From Parvibaculum sp040390855 (GTDB lineage: Bacteria; Pseudomonadota; Alphaproteobacteria; Parvibaculales; Parvibaculaceae), in contig JAZJXO010000025.1 of the NCBI GenBank assembly GCA_040390855.1, positions 41,347 through 105,346 of the forward strand: a DNA stretch of 64,000 nucleotides, written 5' to 3'. Position 1 is the stretch's first letter; every line of letters begins with the position of its first letter. The translations under genes and the position numbers were made by a program. Below are positions 1 to 9,206 of the stretch, in pieces. The notes below the pieces were generated by a model that was not told the origin of the DNA, did not search any database, and saw nothing but the letters and a program-made list of their open reading frames with translations.

Positions 1-614
1 GCGTCGGCGATCTCTTCAATCGAATTGAAATGCGCCATATGGACGGCTTCAACCGTCGTGATAAGTGTCACGAACGGCTCGACGAGCCTGGACAACGGCG
101 TGATTTCGCCCGAATGGTTCATGCCGATTTCGAGAATGCCGTATTCGGTCGCCTTCGGCATACGCGCGAGCGAGAGCGGCACGCCCCAGAGATTATTGTA
201 AGAGAGCGCCGATGCATGGGTCGGGCGCTGCTCGGAAAGAAGCACACGCAGCGCTTCCTTCGTGCCCGTCTTGCCGACACTGCCGGTGACGGCCACGATC
301 TTTGCGCCGGTGCGGCGACGCGCGGCACGGCCAAGCTCGTTCAGGGCTTCCAGCGCATCCGGCACGATGACGAGCGGACCGGCGGCACGCATCGCCTCTG
401 TCACATCGGACACAACAGCAGCGGCGGCGCCGCCCGCAAAGGCTTTGACCACGTAAGCGTGACCATCTGTATTATCGCCCTTGATGGCGACGAAGAGATC
501 ATCTTTTTGCAACGTGCGGCTATCAATGGAAACGCCATTGGCGGTCCAGTCCGCGCCTGTTGCTTGCCCGTGTGTGGCGGCGACAACTTCTGCTTTGGTC
601 CATAGAGGGGTCAT
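1..614 (-). CDS. murF: UDP-N-acetylmuramoyl-tripeptide--D-alanyl-D-alanine ligase, 5' part only
   Basis: Adds D-Ala-D-Ala to UDP-MurNAc-tripeptide, the last cytoplasmic step of peptidoglycan precursor synthesis. Reading the minus strand from 614 gives about 204 residues starting MTPLWTKAEVVAATHG, with the Mur ligase N-terminal domain and the ATP-binding loop VAVTGSVGKTGTKE at roughly residues 105-120. The GILEIGMNHSGEI segment of the central domain follows. The start overlaps the murE stop as ATGA (611-614), typical of translational coupling in this operon. The gene runs off the left edge, so the central and C-terminal domains are missing because of the window boundary; no break is visible. 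Confidence 0.93.
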   Translation of the reverse strand, partial: MTPLWTKAEVVAATHGQATGADWTANGVSIDSRTLQKDDLFVAIKGDNTDGHAYVVKAFAGGAAAAVVSDVTEAMRAAGPLVIVPDALEALNELGRAARRRTGAKIVAVTGSVGKTGTKEALRVLLSEQRPTHASALSYNNLWGVPLSLARMPKATEYGILEIGMNHSGEITPLSRLVEPFVTLITTVEAVHMAHFNSIEEIAD

Positions 615-2080
615 GAGCCGCCTCCTGCTTCCGAGACGATGCGCGCTTCCGCGTCGGCAATCGCCTGATGATCCGAGAAAGGAATAGTCTTGCCCGCAAT
701 GATCTGGCCGGTCTCATGGCCTTTGCCCGCGACGACGAGCACGTCGCCTGCGCTGAGGCTGCGCATGGCAAGATCAATCGCATGGGCGCGGTCGCCGACC
801 TCAATGGCATTGGGCGCGGCGGCGAGAATGGCAGCGCGGATCGCACCGGCCTGTTCGCTGCGCGGATTGTCATCGGTCACATATACAATGTCGGCAAGTT
901 TCGAGGCCACATCACCCATCTGCGGACGCTTGCCCGGATCGCGGTCGCCGCCACACCCAAAAACGACGACAAGCTGACGCTCTGTATGCGGACGCATGGC
1001 ATCGAGAAGATTGGCGAGCGCATCGGGCGTATGCGCATAGTCGACATAGACAGAAGCGCCGTTCGGCAGATGCGCGACTTCTTCGAGACGACCTTTGGCA
1101 CCCGTGAGATTTTCGAGCGCGGCGAAAGTTTCGGCGGCAGACGCACCGCAGCCGATGGCAAGGCCCGCCGCGACGAGCGCATTGGACGCCTGAAACGCAC
1201 CGATGAGCGGCAATTCGATGCTGTAATTGCGGCCTTCATGGATCACGTCGAGCGTCTGGCCACGCGCCGTGGGGCGCGCCGCGACGAGACAGATGCCGCG
1301 GCCTTTGCGGCCCACGGAAATGACGCGATGGCCGCGCGCCCATGAGACAGCCTCGAACTCGGCAAAATACGCGGCATCGGCATTGAGCACGGCGACACCG
1401 CCCGGACCCATGACCTCGCCGAAGAGGCGCAGCTTGGCATAAGCGTAATCTTCAAAGTCGCGGTGATAATCGAGATGGTCGCGGGTGATATTCGTAAACG
1501 CTGCCGCCGCGAGCTTCACACCATCAAGGCGATGCTGCGCGAGGCCGTGGCTGGAGGCTTCCATGGCAAGATGCGTGACGCCTTCATCGGCGAGGCTGGC
1601 CAGCGCTTCCTGCAACGTGACGGGATCGGGCGTGGTCGCGCCGATCTCGCGTTCGCCACGCGCACTGACGATGCCGACTGTGCCGAGACTGGCGGCTTCG
1701 TTACCGAGAGCGGTCCATATCTGGCGCAGAAACGTGACGATGGATGTTTTGCCGTTTGTGCCGGTGACGGCGGCAACGGTGCGCGGCTGCTTGCCATAGT
1801 AACGTGCAGCAAGAAGCGCGAGGCGGCGGCGCGGGTTGTGATCGGCAATGACCGGCACTTTGACGGAAACGTCCGTACCCGTCTCAACGAGAATAGCGGC
1901 AGCGCCTTTCTCAAGCGCCTGCGCGATGAACTTTGTGCCGTCAAGTTTTGTGCCGGAAAGAGCGGCAAAGAGATAACCCGGACGCACCGCACGACTATCT
2001 GCCGTCAGGCCGACGATCTCCGTCGCATCCCCTTGGGGAAGCGGGGTAAGGTCAGAACCGATCAGCGCAGAAAGCCGCAT
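611..2080 (-). CDS. murE: UDP-N-acetylmuramoyl-L-alanyl-D-glutamate--2,6-diaminopimelate ligase
   Basis: Adds meso-diaminopimelate to UDP-MurNAc-L-Ala-D-Glu in the cytoplasm. The 489-residue product is normal length for MurE. It shows the Mur ligase P-loop AAVTGTNGKTS near residue 110 and the central-domain TTPDP segment. The DNPR motif (VTDDNPRSE) near residue 405 is the signature for diaminopimelate rather than lysine as substrate, as expected for a Gram-negative cell. It lies 14 nt downstream of ftsI and overlaps murF by 4 nt, so it sits inside the dcw operon. The ATG at 2080 gives the conserved N-terminus. Confidence 0.97.
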   Translation of the reverse strand: MRLSALIGSDLTPLPQGDATEIVGLTADSRAVRPGYLFAALSGTKLDGTKFIAQALEKGAAAILVETGTDVSVKVPVIADHNPRRRLALLAARYYGKQPRTVAAVTGTNGKTSIVTFLRQIWTALGNEAASLGTVGIVSARGEREIGATTPDPVTLQEALASLADEGVTHLAMEASSHGLAQHRLDGVKLAAAAFTNITRDHLDYHRDFEDYAYAKLRLFGEVMGPGGVAVLNADAAYFAEFEAVSWARGHRVISVGRKGRGICLVAARPTARGQTLDVIHEGRNYSIELPLIGAFQASNALVAAGLAIGCGASAAETFAALENLTGAKGRLEEVAHLPNGASVYVDYAHTPDALANLLDAMRPHTERQLVVVFGCGGDRDPGKRPQMGDVASKLADIVYVTDDNPRSEQAGAIRAAILAAAPNAIEVGDRAHAIDLAMRSLSAGDVLVVAGKGHETGQIIAGKTIPFSDHQAIADAEARIVSEAGGGS

Positions 2081-2094
2081 ATCACCTCACAACT

Positions 2095-3864
2095 CTAATG
2101 ATCCGAACCAGCGTCATATGAAACCAGTTTCGCTTCCTGCCGCAGTCCGCTTTTGGCCATGACTACATTTTCAGGCTGAAGCCCGAGCAGCGGCGCGACA
2201 CGTTTCACAACACGCGCCGTCACAGGCGCGGCGTTCCAACCAGCGGTCGCATAGCCGTAGGTTGCTTTTGAGCCCTGAGGTTCATCAAACATGATGATCA
2301 TCACATAGCGCGGATCGTTGGCCGGAAAGGCGCTAAGAAAAGACGAGATCAAACGATGCTGCGCATAGCCGCCATTAACCGCTTTTTCCGCCGTGCCTGT
2401 TTTGCCGATGACGGGATAACCAGCCACATCCGCCTTCTTGCCCGTGCCGTCCGACACAACAAGACGCAACAGATCGCGCATCTCGCCGCTGACCTGCGCG
2501 GACACGAGACGCGGACCGACCTTTACGCTGTCCTGACGCAAGAAGGTCGGCTTCACCTGCGTGCCGCCGTTCACAATCGCAGCAAGGGCCGCGACAACCT
2601 GCAACGGTGTCACCGCGATGCCCTGACCGAAGGATGCTGTGATGGTCGAAAGCTCACCCCAGTTCGGCGGCAGCAAAGGCGCGGTCGCTTCGGGAAGTTC
2701 GATCTGGGGACGGGTCAGCAAGCCGAACTTCGCGAGATAGGAGCGGAAATTTTCAGACCCCATCTGCAACGCGATTTTCGCCGTGCCGATATTCGACGAC
2801 ACCATGAAAATTTCCGGTACCGTTAGCCAGCGATTTTCGGCATGGAAATCATGGATGGTGAAACGCGAAATCTTGATCGGCTGGGTTGCATCGAAGCGCT
2901 CGTCAAACCGGACCTTGCCGCTATCGAGCGCGGAGGCGAGCGTCACGGCTTTGAAGACGGAACCAAGCTCATAGACGCCGAGCGTGGCACGGTTGAAGCG
3001 CGTGTCATCGTTTGATGCCATCGGGTCATTAGGATCGAAGTCGGGCAGCGAACTCAGCGCCATCAACTCGCCGGTATGCGCATCCATGATAATGCCGACG
3101 GCAGCTTTTGCTTTGAACTCTTCCTGCGCCTTCACAAGCTCGTCACGCAGCGCGAACTGGACGCGCGTATCAATCGACAGCGCGACGGGCTGTGCGCGTT
3201 CGCCGCCACTATCGCCCTGCCCCAGCAGCAACGCCTTGTCGATATAGCGCTCCATGCCCGCCGTGCCGTGATTGTCGAGATCAACCATGCCGAGCACATG
3301 AGAAGAATTATGGCCGTTGGGATAAACGCGTTTCTGTTCACGACGATAACCGAGACCGGGGAGACCCAGATAATGCACCGCATATTGCTGCTTCGGCGTC
3401 ATGTCGCGCTTGAGCCAGATGAAGGCGCGACCCGTTTCGAGTTTCGCGGCGACGTCATCGGCATTGAGTTCCGGCAAGACGGTTGCAAGCTGCTGCGCGG
3501 TTTCGACCGGATCGACGATCTCGCGGCCATCGGCATAGAGCGAGGCAGTGACAATGTCCGTCGCCATGACTTCGCCGTTGCGATCCACAATGTCGGGACG
3601 ATGGACGGGATTGTTTGCCGTGGCCGACGCAACGCTCACATCACGATCACCGCCGACAATGGCCAGTTCAACGAGACGCGCACCGACAAGGGCGAAACAG
3701 CCGGCAAAGAGCGTCAGCGCCAGATAGATACGGCGCTGCGAGGGCGTACGCATATCGGTACTACCGCCCGCATGATGAAGGCCGTTGCGGACGACCGTGT
3801 CACGACCGGCGACGATTGTGCTGCGCTTGCGCGAAACAGCTTGCTGATTGCGGAGTCCGATCAT
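2095..3864 (-). CDS. ftsI: Peptidoglycan D,D-transpeptidase FtsI (PBP3)
   Basis: Septal class B penicillin-binding protein that cross-links peptidoglycan during division. Of 589 residues, the first ~45 are a basic cytoplasmic segment. One transmembrane helix follows (about 46-70, YLALTLFAGCFALVGARLV), then a PBP dimerisation domain and a transpeptidase domain. The catalytic triad motifs are visible: SVFK (Ser302/Lys305), SSN in VSSNIGTAK, and KTG in VIGKTGTAEKA. The start overlaps the ftsL stop by 4 nt. The N-terminus is longer than in E. coli FtsI, and an internal start at MRTPSQRR (residue 38) is possible. Family assignment is firm. Confidence 0.95.
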   Translation of the reverse strand: MIGLRNQQAVSRKRSTIVAGRDTVVRNGLHHAGGSTDMRTPSQRRIYLALTLFAGCFALVGARLVELAIVGGDRDVSVASATANNPVHRPDIVDRNGEVMATDIVTASLYADGREIVDPVETAQQLATVLPELNADDVAAKLETGRAFIWLKRDMTPKQQYAVHYLGLPGLGYRREQKRVYPNGHNSSHVLGMVDLDNHGTAGMERYIDKALLLGQGDSGGERAQPVALSIDTRVQFALRDELVKAQEEFKAKAAVGIIMDAHTGELMALSSLPDFDPNDPMASNDDTRFNRATLGVYELGSVFKAVTLASALDSGKVRFDERFDATQPIKISRFTIHDFHAENRWLTVPEIFMVSSNIGTAKIALQMGSENFRSYLAKFGLLTRPQIELPEATAPLLPPNWGELSTITASFGQGIAVTPLQVVAALAAIVNGGTQVKPTFLRQDSVKVGPRLVSAQVSGEMRDLLRLVVSDGTGKKADVAGYPVIGKTGTAEKAVNGGYAQHRLISSFLSAFPANDPRYVMIIMFDEPQGSKATYGYATAGWNAAPVTARVVKRVAPLLGLQPENVVMAKSGLRQEAKLVSYDAGSDH

Positions 3865-4238
3865 TGGATCGTCCTTTCGCCATTGCCCATATCGGCGGGC
3901 GCGATACCGGCATAGCCACCCAAGGGATTGGGATTGGTCGGCGCGTAGAACTCATCCGTTTTGCGCGGCATCGGCACGTCGGCAAAAGTGCCGATCTGCG
4001 CGGGTTGCAGCGGTTCGAGTTTCATGTAGCGCTTCGCAAGCTCCTGCATACGCTGGGGCTGATTGAGATAACTCCACTCGGCACGCAACACACGGATGCT
4101 TTCCTGCTCGCTTGCAATGTCGCGCTCGATCTTCGTCGCTTTGGTTTCGGCAATTTCGGCGCGGTATTTGATGTCGTAAAGGCCGATTGAGAGACCGATC
4201 ACAGCGAGAACAAGGACAATGTTGAGAACCCTGATCAT
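3861..4238 (-). CDS. ftsL: Cell division protein FtsL
   Basis: Small bitopic divisome protein of 125 residues. There is a single N-terminal transmembrane helix (about residues 4-22), then a heptad-rich coiled coil (IAETKATKIERDIASEQESI) ending in the W-x-Y-L-N-x-P motif (WSYLNQPQR) seen in alphaproteobacterial FtsL. The C-terminal ~45 residues are Pro/Gly rich and poorly conserved. The family is short and divergent, so the call rests on topology plus position between rsmH and ftsI, with 4-nt overlaps on both sides. It is expected to link FtsB/FtsQ to FtsI-FtsW; that role is family knowledge. Confidence 0.88.
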   Translation of the reverse strand: MIRVLNIVLVLAVIGLSIGLYDIKYRAEIAETKATKIERDIASEQESIRVLRAEWSYLNQPQRMQELAKRYMKLEPLQPAQIGTFADVPMPRKTDEFYAPTNPNPLGGYAGIAPADMGNGERTIQ

Positions 4239-5236
4239 GCGCCCATCTCCGCCATGGTGGGCATCCGCGCAATGCCGAGCGCCGACGTATCAAGCGGCAC
4301 AAGCGGCGCACGCGTACGGGCGGCTGCGCGCAGCTTCGCAGAGCGCGCACGCGGGTTGAGATCGGATTCTTCTTCCGACGCTTTGCGCGCCTTGTGCGCC
4401 AGCTCGCGGAAGGAGGGCTCTGTCGTATCAAGCTCCGGCGCGAACCGATTGGCACGGGCGGCACGGCCTGTGCGCGCGGTGAAGAAGCGTTTGACCAGAC
4501 GGTCTTCGAGCGAATGGAACGTGACGGCGGCAAGGATGCCTTCGGGCCGCAACATGCTTTCAGCAGCGGTGAGACCCTGCGCAAGCTGCCCCAACTCGTC
4601 GTTCACGAACATGCGCAGCGCCTGAAAAGTACGCGTGGCGGGATGGATGCGATCCTGCGGGCGGCGACCGATGACGCGCTCGACCGTGGCAGCGAGTGTC
4701 AGCGTGCGCTCGAAAGCGGCTTCATTGCGCGCGGCTACAATCGCTTTCGCGACGGCGCGTGACCGCTTCTCTTCACCATAGACGGCGATGATACGGGCAA
4801 GATCTAACTCATCAAATGTGTTGACGACATCCGCGGCGGAAAGCCCCTGCCCGCTCATGCGCATATCGAGCGGACCGTCTTTCTGAAACGAGAAACCGCG
4901 CTCGGCTTCATCAAGCTGCATGGACGAGACGCCGAGATCGAGCACGACACCATCCACCGCTTCGTGACCAAGCGCGCGCACCAACGTTGCCATATCACCG
5001 AAACAACCTTCGATAAGCGTGAGACGATCACCGAATTCCGATTGCAACTCGCGACCACGCAGGATCGCATTGGGGTCGCGGTCAATCGCGAGCACGGCGC
5101 AATCGGCACTGCCGAGAATGGCGCTGGTATAGCCACCCGCACCGAATGTGCCGTCGACATAGAGGCCGCCGTCTTTCGGTTGCAGCGCCGCAAGCACTTC
5201 ATCGAGCAGGACGGGAATATGCGCGGGGTGGCTCAT
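4235..5236 (-). CDS. rsmH: 16S rRNA (cytosine(1402)-N(4))-methyltransferase
   Basis: SAM-dependent methyltransferase (MraW) that methylates N4 of C1402 in the ribosomal P site. The 333 residues begin HIPVLLDEVL and continue with the SAM-binding strand DGTFGAGGYTSAIL (about residues 28-42). DLGVSSMQLDEAERGFSFQ and the MRMSG segment follow, all hallmarks of the family. The C-terminal region carries TFHSLEDRLVKRFF. It is the second gene of the dcw operon, overlapping mraZ and ftsL by 4 nt each. Confidence 0.97.
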   Translation of the reverse strand: MSHPAHIPVLLDEVLAALQPKDGGLYVDGTFGAGGYTSAILGSADCAVLAIDRDPNAILRGRELQSEFGDRLTLIEGCFGDMATLVRALGHEAVDGVVLDLGVSSMQLDEAERGFSFQKDGPLDMRMSGQGLSAADVVNTFDELDLARIIAVYGEEKRSRAVAKAIVAARNEAAFERTLTLAATVERVIGRRPQDRIHPATRTFQALRMFVNDELGQLAQGLTAAESMLRPEGILAAVTFHSLEDRLVKRFFTARTGRAARANRFAPELDTTEPSFRELAHKARKASEEESDLNPRARSAKLRAAARTRAPLVPLDTSALGIARMPTMAEMGA

Positions 5237-5718
5237 GCCTCACCGCCGTTCGCACGAACGGGATTTACAGGCTGGAGCAAATCGGCACGCGCCTTTGCGT
5301 CCGACAACGCGTTGAGACGGAACTGTTCGTAAGCGCCGGGCTCCCAGATGAGAAAACGCGCACCGAGGCCGACAAACACCGCTTCGTCTTTGATATTGGC
5401 GTGAATGCGCATGTCCTCGGGCAGTACGATACGGCCATCACCATCCAACGAGAGGTCCTGGCTTTCGCCGTAAAGCACAGCGGCGAGATTGTCGTGGGCG
5501 TCGGTGAACATGCCGAGACGGTTAATCGCCTGATCGAGCATGGCGCCGTAGGCCGGACCGCCCGCTTCGAGATAAGGGCCTTTGAAAGAGGGAGAGCAGA
5601 TGATGCCGTTCAGACCCTGAGCGATCACGATCGTGCGGAATTTAGCGGGCACGGAAACCCGGCCTTTCGCATCAATCCTGTTCGTGAACCGCCCCCGGAA
5701 CGACTCCATAGGAAGCAC
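5233..5718 (-). CDS. mraZ: Transcriptional regulator MraZ
   Basis: First gene of the dcw cluster. MraZ is a double SpoVT/AbrB-fold protein that binds nucleoid DNA and represses its own operon in E. coli. The 161 residues contain two AbrB-like repeats. The first is FTNRIDAKGRVSVPAKFR, and the second is around LSLDGDGRIVLPEDMR. I keep the GTG start at 5718 because AGGA sits 5 nt upstream; an ATG three codons in (5709, MESFRGRF) is the alternative. Four phased GGG repeats about 90-120 bp upstream are the likely autoregulatory site. Confidence 0.95.
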   Translation of the reverse strand: MLPMESFRGRFTNRIDAKGRVSVPAKFRTIVIAQGLNGIICSPSFKGPYLEAGGPAYGAMLDQAINRLGMFTDAHDNLAAVLYGESQDLSLDGDGRIVLPEDMRIHANIKDEAVFVGLGARFLIWEPGAYEQFRLNALSDAKARADLLQPVNPVRANGGEA

Positions 5719-6050
5719 TCATTTCCTGTTGGGCACCCGCACCGCACGGGTTCACCCTGTGTCCACCGCAGAGGCGGCACCGGCTAGGCCGATACCGACA
5801 CAATACGGGTTTTTATGGGATACCATGGGTTTACATGGGCGTCAACGGAAACACTAGGTATTCAGCGGGATTGGAGCCGATTTCAGCGGACTTGTAAGGC
5901 GATAAAAACTCCGAATACCACAGAACAAAAGAAGAACAATTCTTCTCCAAGTATTCGAAACCGGAAAGCGGGCAGACAGCGCCTATATCCGCCCTCAAAA
6001 CGACGATTTCGGGGCGAAACAGCCTGATAACGAGGCAAATAAGAAATGTC
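5719..6050. promoter_or_regulatory. Upstream region of the dcw operon (between mraZ and rnpB)
   Basis: This 332-bp stretch has no convincing gene; the short ORFs in it lack family features and good ribosome sites. It must hold the mraZ promoter on the minus strand and the rnpB 3' processing or termination signals. The only clear structure is the 10-bp-phased repeat at 5806-5840. The part from about 5890 to 6050 is A-rich compared with its surroundings, but I cannot place -35/-10 boxes with confidence. Confidence 0.5.
5806..5840 (+). promoter_or_regulatory. Four phased GGG repeats, candidate MraZ box
   Basis: Read on the plus strand, CGGGT, TGGGA, TGGGT and TGGGC start at 5806, 5816, 5826 and 5836. 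That is exactly one 5-base word plus a 5-base spacer, repeated four times. E. coli MraZ is known to bind TGGGN repeats separated by 5 bp upstream of mraZ. The array lies 88-122 bp upstream of the mraZ start. The TGGG words are on the strand opposite to mraZ here; whether that matches the usual orientation I cannot check. Confidence 0.65.
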
Positions 6051-6422
<372 letters not shown>

Positions 6423-6544
6423 CCTCATGGACATAGGGGTCATAGACAGTTGACGTCAAGTTTATCCGCGTCAGGTGCTTGCGCATCCGCACCATCACCC
6501 CGACATAGCGATAACGTAAAATTACCAGATCAAGGAAACACCCG

Positions 6545-7508
6545 ATGAAAGCTGCTGTCTATTACGAGAACGGCCCGCCCAGCGTTTTGAAATATGAAGA
6601 CGTGGCCGATCCCGTCTGCTTGCCGCAAGGCATCGTCATCAAGGTTGAAGCCGTCAGCATCGAAGGCGGCGACACGCTGAACCGCGCAGGGGGCGAACTT
6701 ACCACCCGTCCGCATATCGTCGGCTATCAGGCCGCAGGCACAGTCATCGAAGTGGGTTCCGAAGTCACCGACTTCAAGGTCGGCGACCGAGCCACTACCG
6801 TGAATTTTGCCGGATCGCACGCCGAACTGCGCTCGGTCTTTGCCCGCACTGCCTGGCATGTGCCGGACAATCTCGACATCCGACAGGCCGCCGCCATTCC
6901 CGTTCCCTTCGGCACGGCGGATGACTGCCTGTTCGAGTTCGGTCATCTGCAATCGGGCCAGACCGTGCTGGTGCAAGCCGGTGCCGGTGCCGTCGGCATC
7001 GCCGCGATCCAGCTCGCCAAACGCGCAGGCGCGACCGTTATCGCCACAGCATCAAGCGATGCCCGCCTTGCGCGCCTTAAAAGAATTCGGCCTGGATCAC
7101 GGTATCAACTACACGACCCAAGATCTCGTCGCGGAAGTAAAGCGCCTCACCGATAACAAGGGCGTCAACCTCGTGGTTGATCCGGTCGGCGGAACGACGT
7201 TGCAGAAGTCACTCGACTCTCTTGCCTATCGCGGTCGCGTGTCACTCGTCGGTCAGGCCGGACGCGACCCCGCCAAGGTTGATGTGTCTGCCATGATGGG
7301 CGGCAACCAGACGCTGTCCGGCGTTTTCCTCGGCGCGGAAATTTTCTCCGACCGCGTGCATGACAACATCCAGAACCACATCAACGATGCAGCGGCAGGC
7401 AAGCTGAAGGTTGTGATCGACAAGACCTTTGCGCTGAAAGACGCGGCGGCGGCACATGAATATATCGAAAGCCGACAGGCGGTCGGTCGTGTGTTGCTGA
7501 TCCCGTAA
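6545..7508 (+). pseudogene. Zinc-type alcohol dehydrogenase / quinone oxidoreductase, frameshifted
   Basis: Medium-chain dehydrogenase/reductase of the NADPH:quinone oxidoreductase type, about 320 residues if read through. The first part (frame from ATG 6545) carries the GroES-like domain and the nucleotide-binding loop QAGAGAVGIAAIQLAK. At 7079-7082 a run of four A's shifts the frame: ARLARLK is followed by RIRPGS instead of the expected EFGLDHGINY, which continues in the +1 frame to the TAA at 7508. Removing one A restores a normal protein ending AVGRVLLIP. No catalytic zinc ligands are visible, consistent with the quinone oxidoreductase subgroup. It is either a recent pseudogene or a sequencing/assembly error. 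Confidence 0.85.
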
Positions 7509-7511
7509 GGA

Positions 7512-8240
7512 TCACACCACGTCAAGAAGAAGACGAAGCGTGGCCACTGTCGAAAGATCGGCCACGCCGTCAACTCTCGCAGGCCGGAAATGGCGCTGGA
7601 ACGCCTCGACAACAACGCGCGTGCGCTCGTCATAAACACCGAGCACTTCAATCCCGTAACCGTAATTTGCCAGACGAAACTGCAATTCCGACACAGGATC
7701 GCCACGGTCGCCAAGCTGAAGCACCGGACCGTCCACAATCGGCTGCGGCTGCACCCAGACACCGACACCGGCCCGCGCCAGACGCGCCCAGTCAAACCAT
7801 TCGCCGGGATCAGCCTTGCGCCCCGGAGCGATGTCGGAATGGGCGACAACCGAACGCGGCATGATCGCGTGGCGTGAGACAATCTCCTGACAGAGCTTTT
7901 CAACGGCCACCATCTGCACATCGGGATAAGGCGGGCATCCGCCGTCATGGCCGCCATTCACGATCTCGATGCCGATAGAGCGGCCGTTCAGATCAGTGAT
8001 ACCTGCCCAGCTTGACACACCTGCGTGCCACGCGCGCTTTTCCTCGTCGACGAGGCGCAACACATGACCGCTCTCATCCACCACATAATGCGATGAGACT
8101 TTGCCCTCCGGCGAACAAAGCTGGAGGATCGCGGCTTCGGCGCTGCCCATGCCTGTGTAATGCAGCACAAGAATGTCGATCACCGGCGGCTGCGGCCGGT
8201 CATTGAAATTGGGCGAGGGACGAAGCTCGACGGGGATCAT
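7512..8240 (-). CDS. N-acetylmuramoyl-L-alanine amidase, AmpD type with peptidoglycan-binding domain
   Basis: Cleaves the MurNAc-L-Ala amide bond of cell-wall fragments. Residues about 18-160 form an Amidase_2 (PGRP-like) zinc domain. Likely ligands are His in LVLHYTGM (about 27) and His in VAHSDIAPGRKADPG (about 147), with a third position near WHAG. Residues about 175-240 form a PG_binding_1 repeat (LQLGDRGDPVSELQFRL). There is no signal peptide, so a cytoplasmic AmpD-like recycling role is likely; the C-terminal binding domain also resembles AmiD. It lies 24 nt downstream of the DMT transporter gene and converges with the frameshifted oxidoreductase, leaving only 3 nt between stops. Confidence 0.9.
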   Translation of the reverse strand: MIPVELRPSPNFNDRPQPPVIDILVLHYTGMGSAEAAILQLCSPEGKVSSHYVVDESGHVLRLVDEEKRAWHAGVSSWAGITDLNGRSIGIEIVNGGHDGGCPPYPDVQMVAVEKLCQEIVSRHAIMPRSVVAHSDIAPGRKADPGEWFDWARLARAGVGVWVQPQPIVDGPVLQLGDRGDPVSELQFRLANYGYGIEVLGVYDERTRVVVEAFQRHFRPARVDGVADLSTVATLRLLLDVV

Positions 8241-8264
8241 TTGGCCTCATGGTCGGGCCACACT

Positions 8265-9131
8265 TTACGGCCCCGTGGCAACGATATGTTTCTCGCGCAG
8301 CGAGACGATGAGAATGCCTGTGAGCGCCATTGCCGCGCCGACAAGCATTCGCGTGGTCACCACGTCGCCAAGCAATAAGACACTAAAGATGACGGTGATA
8401 ATCGGCGAAAGCAAGGTCAGCGGCGCGGTTTGCGTGACCTCGTAACGTTGCAGCAGATAGTAAATGCCTGCATGTCCGATGAGGCTTGAGGCAAAGGCCG
8501 TGTAGAGCACACCGCTCCAGTTGAGCCATGACGCGGATTTTACTATCTCCCAGTGATGGCTTTCAAAGGTGAGCGACATGGCGAGCATCACGGGCCCTGC
8601 AACCATCGCAATCCATGCTTGCATCTCGAAGACGCCGACATTCTTGATCTGGCGCTGGAAGATCGTTCCGACAGACCCGATAAGCGCCGAAATGACAATA
8701 CAAAGAACGCCCGTCCAGAAATGGAAGACCACAGGATCAAAGCTGATGACCATGACGCCGAGAAACGACAAGGCGATGCCGAGCCAGCGCCGCCAGCGCA
8801 CCGCCTCGCCGAGAAAGACCACCGACATGATGGTGGCAAACGGCACACCAAGCTGACTGACAACAGCGACGACGGACGGATTGGACAGCGAGAGACCCGC
8901 AAAGAAAAACCCAAAGCCCATGGGTCCGGCGCAAAACGCGATGATGAGCACCTGCTTCATCCGCCCTTCATGCAGACGCAGAAAGGGAAACAGCACGGCG
9001 ATAATGAGCAGGAAACGGAAAGCCGTGAACATCATCGGTGGAAAGTGATCAAGCCCCACTTTCGACGCAATAAGCGCAAAACCCCAGACGAGGTTGATGA
9101 ACATCATAAAGGCGAGGTGCTGGCGGGTCAT
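8265..9131 (-). CDS. DMT-family (EamA) permease
   Basis: Inner-membrane protein of 288 residues with about ten hydrophobic helices arranged as two EamA repeats (about 10-135 and 150-280). The N-terminus (FINLVWGFALIASKVGLDHF) is typical of the drug/metabolite transporter superfamily. The substrate cannot be predicted from sequence; family members export amino acids, metabolites or drugs. It is in the same direction as the amidase gene 24 nt downstream, so the two may be co-transcribed. Confidence 0.88.
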   Translation of the reverse strand: MTRQHLAFMMFINLVWGFALIASKVGLDHFPPMMFTAFRFLLIIAVLFPFLRLHEGRMKQVLIIAFCAGPMGFGFFFAGLSLSNPSVVAVVSQLGVPFATIMSVVFLGEAVRWRRWLGIALSFLGVMVISFDPVVFHFWTGVLCIVISALIGSVGTIFQRQIKNVGVFEMQAWIAMVAGPVMLAMSLTFESHHWEIVKSASWLNWSGVLYTAFASSLIGHAGIYYLLQRYEVTQTAPLTLLSPIITVIFSVLLLGDVVTTRMLVGAAMALTGILIVSLREKHIVATGP

Positions 9132-9206
9132 GCGGGAGAGACTTCAAGCCGGATGGGGAGTTGGCACTTGGTAGATCAAAGCGCCGGTTTCGCCTAGCGC
9201 TTTCGT

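Noticed and set aside
668..1345. 225-residue open frame on the plus strand inside murE
   Set aside because: Fully antisense to a well-supported murE and without any recognisable domain; a product of GC-rich third positions.
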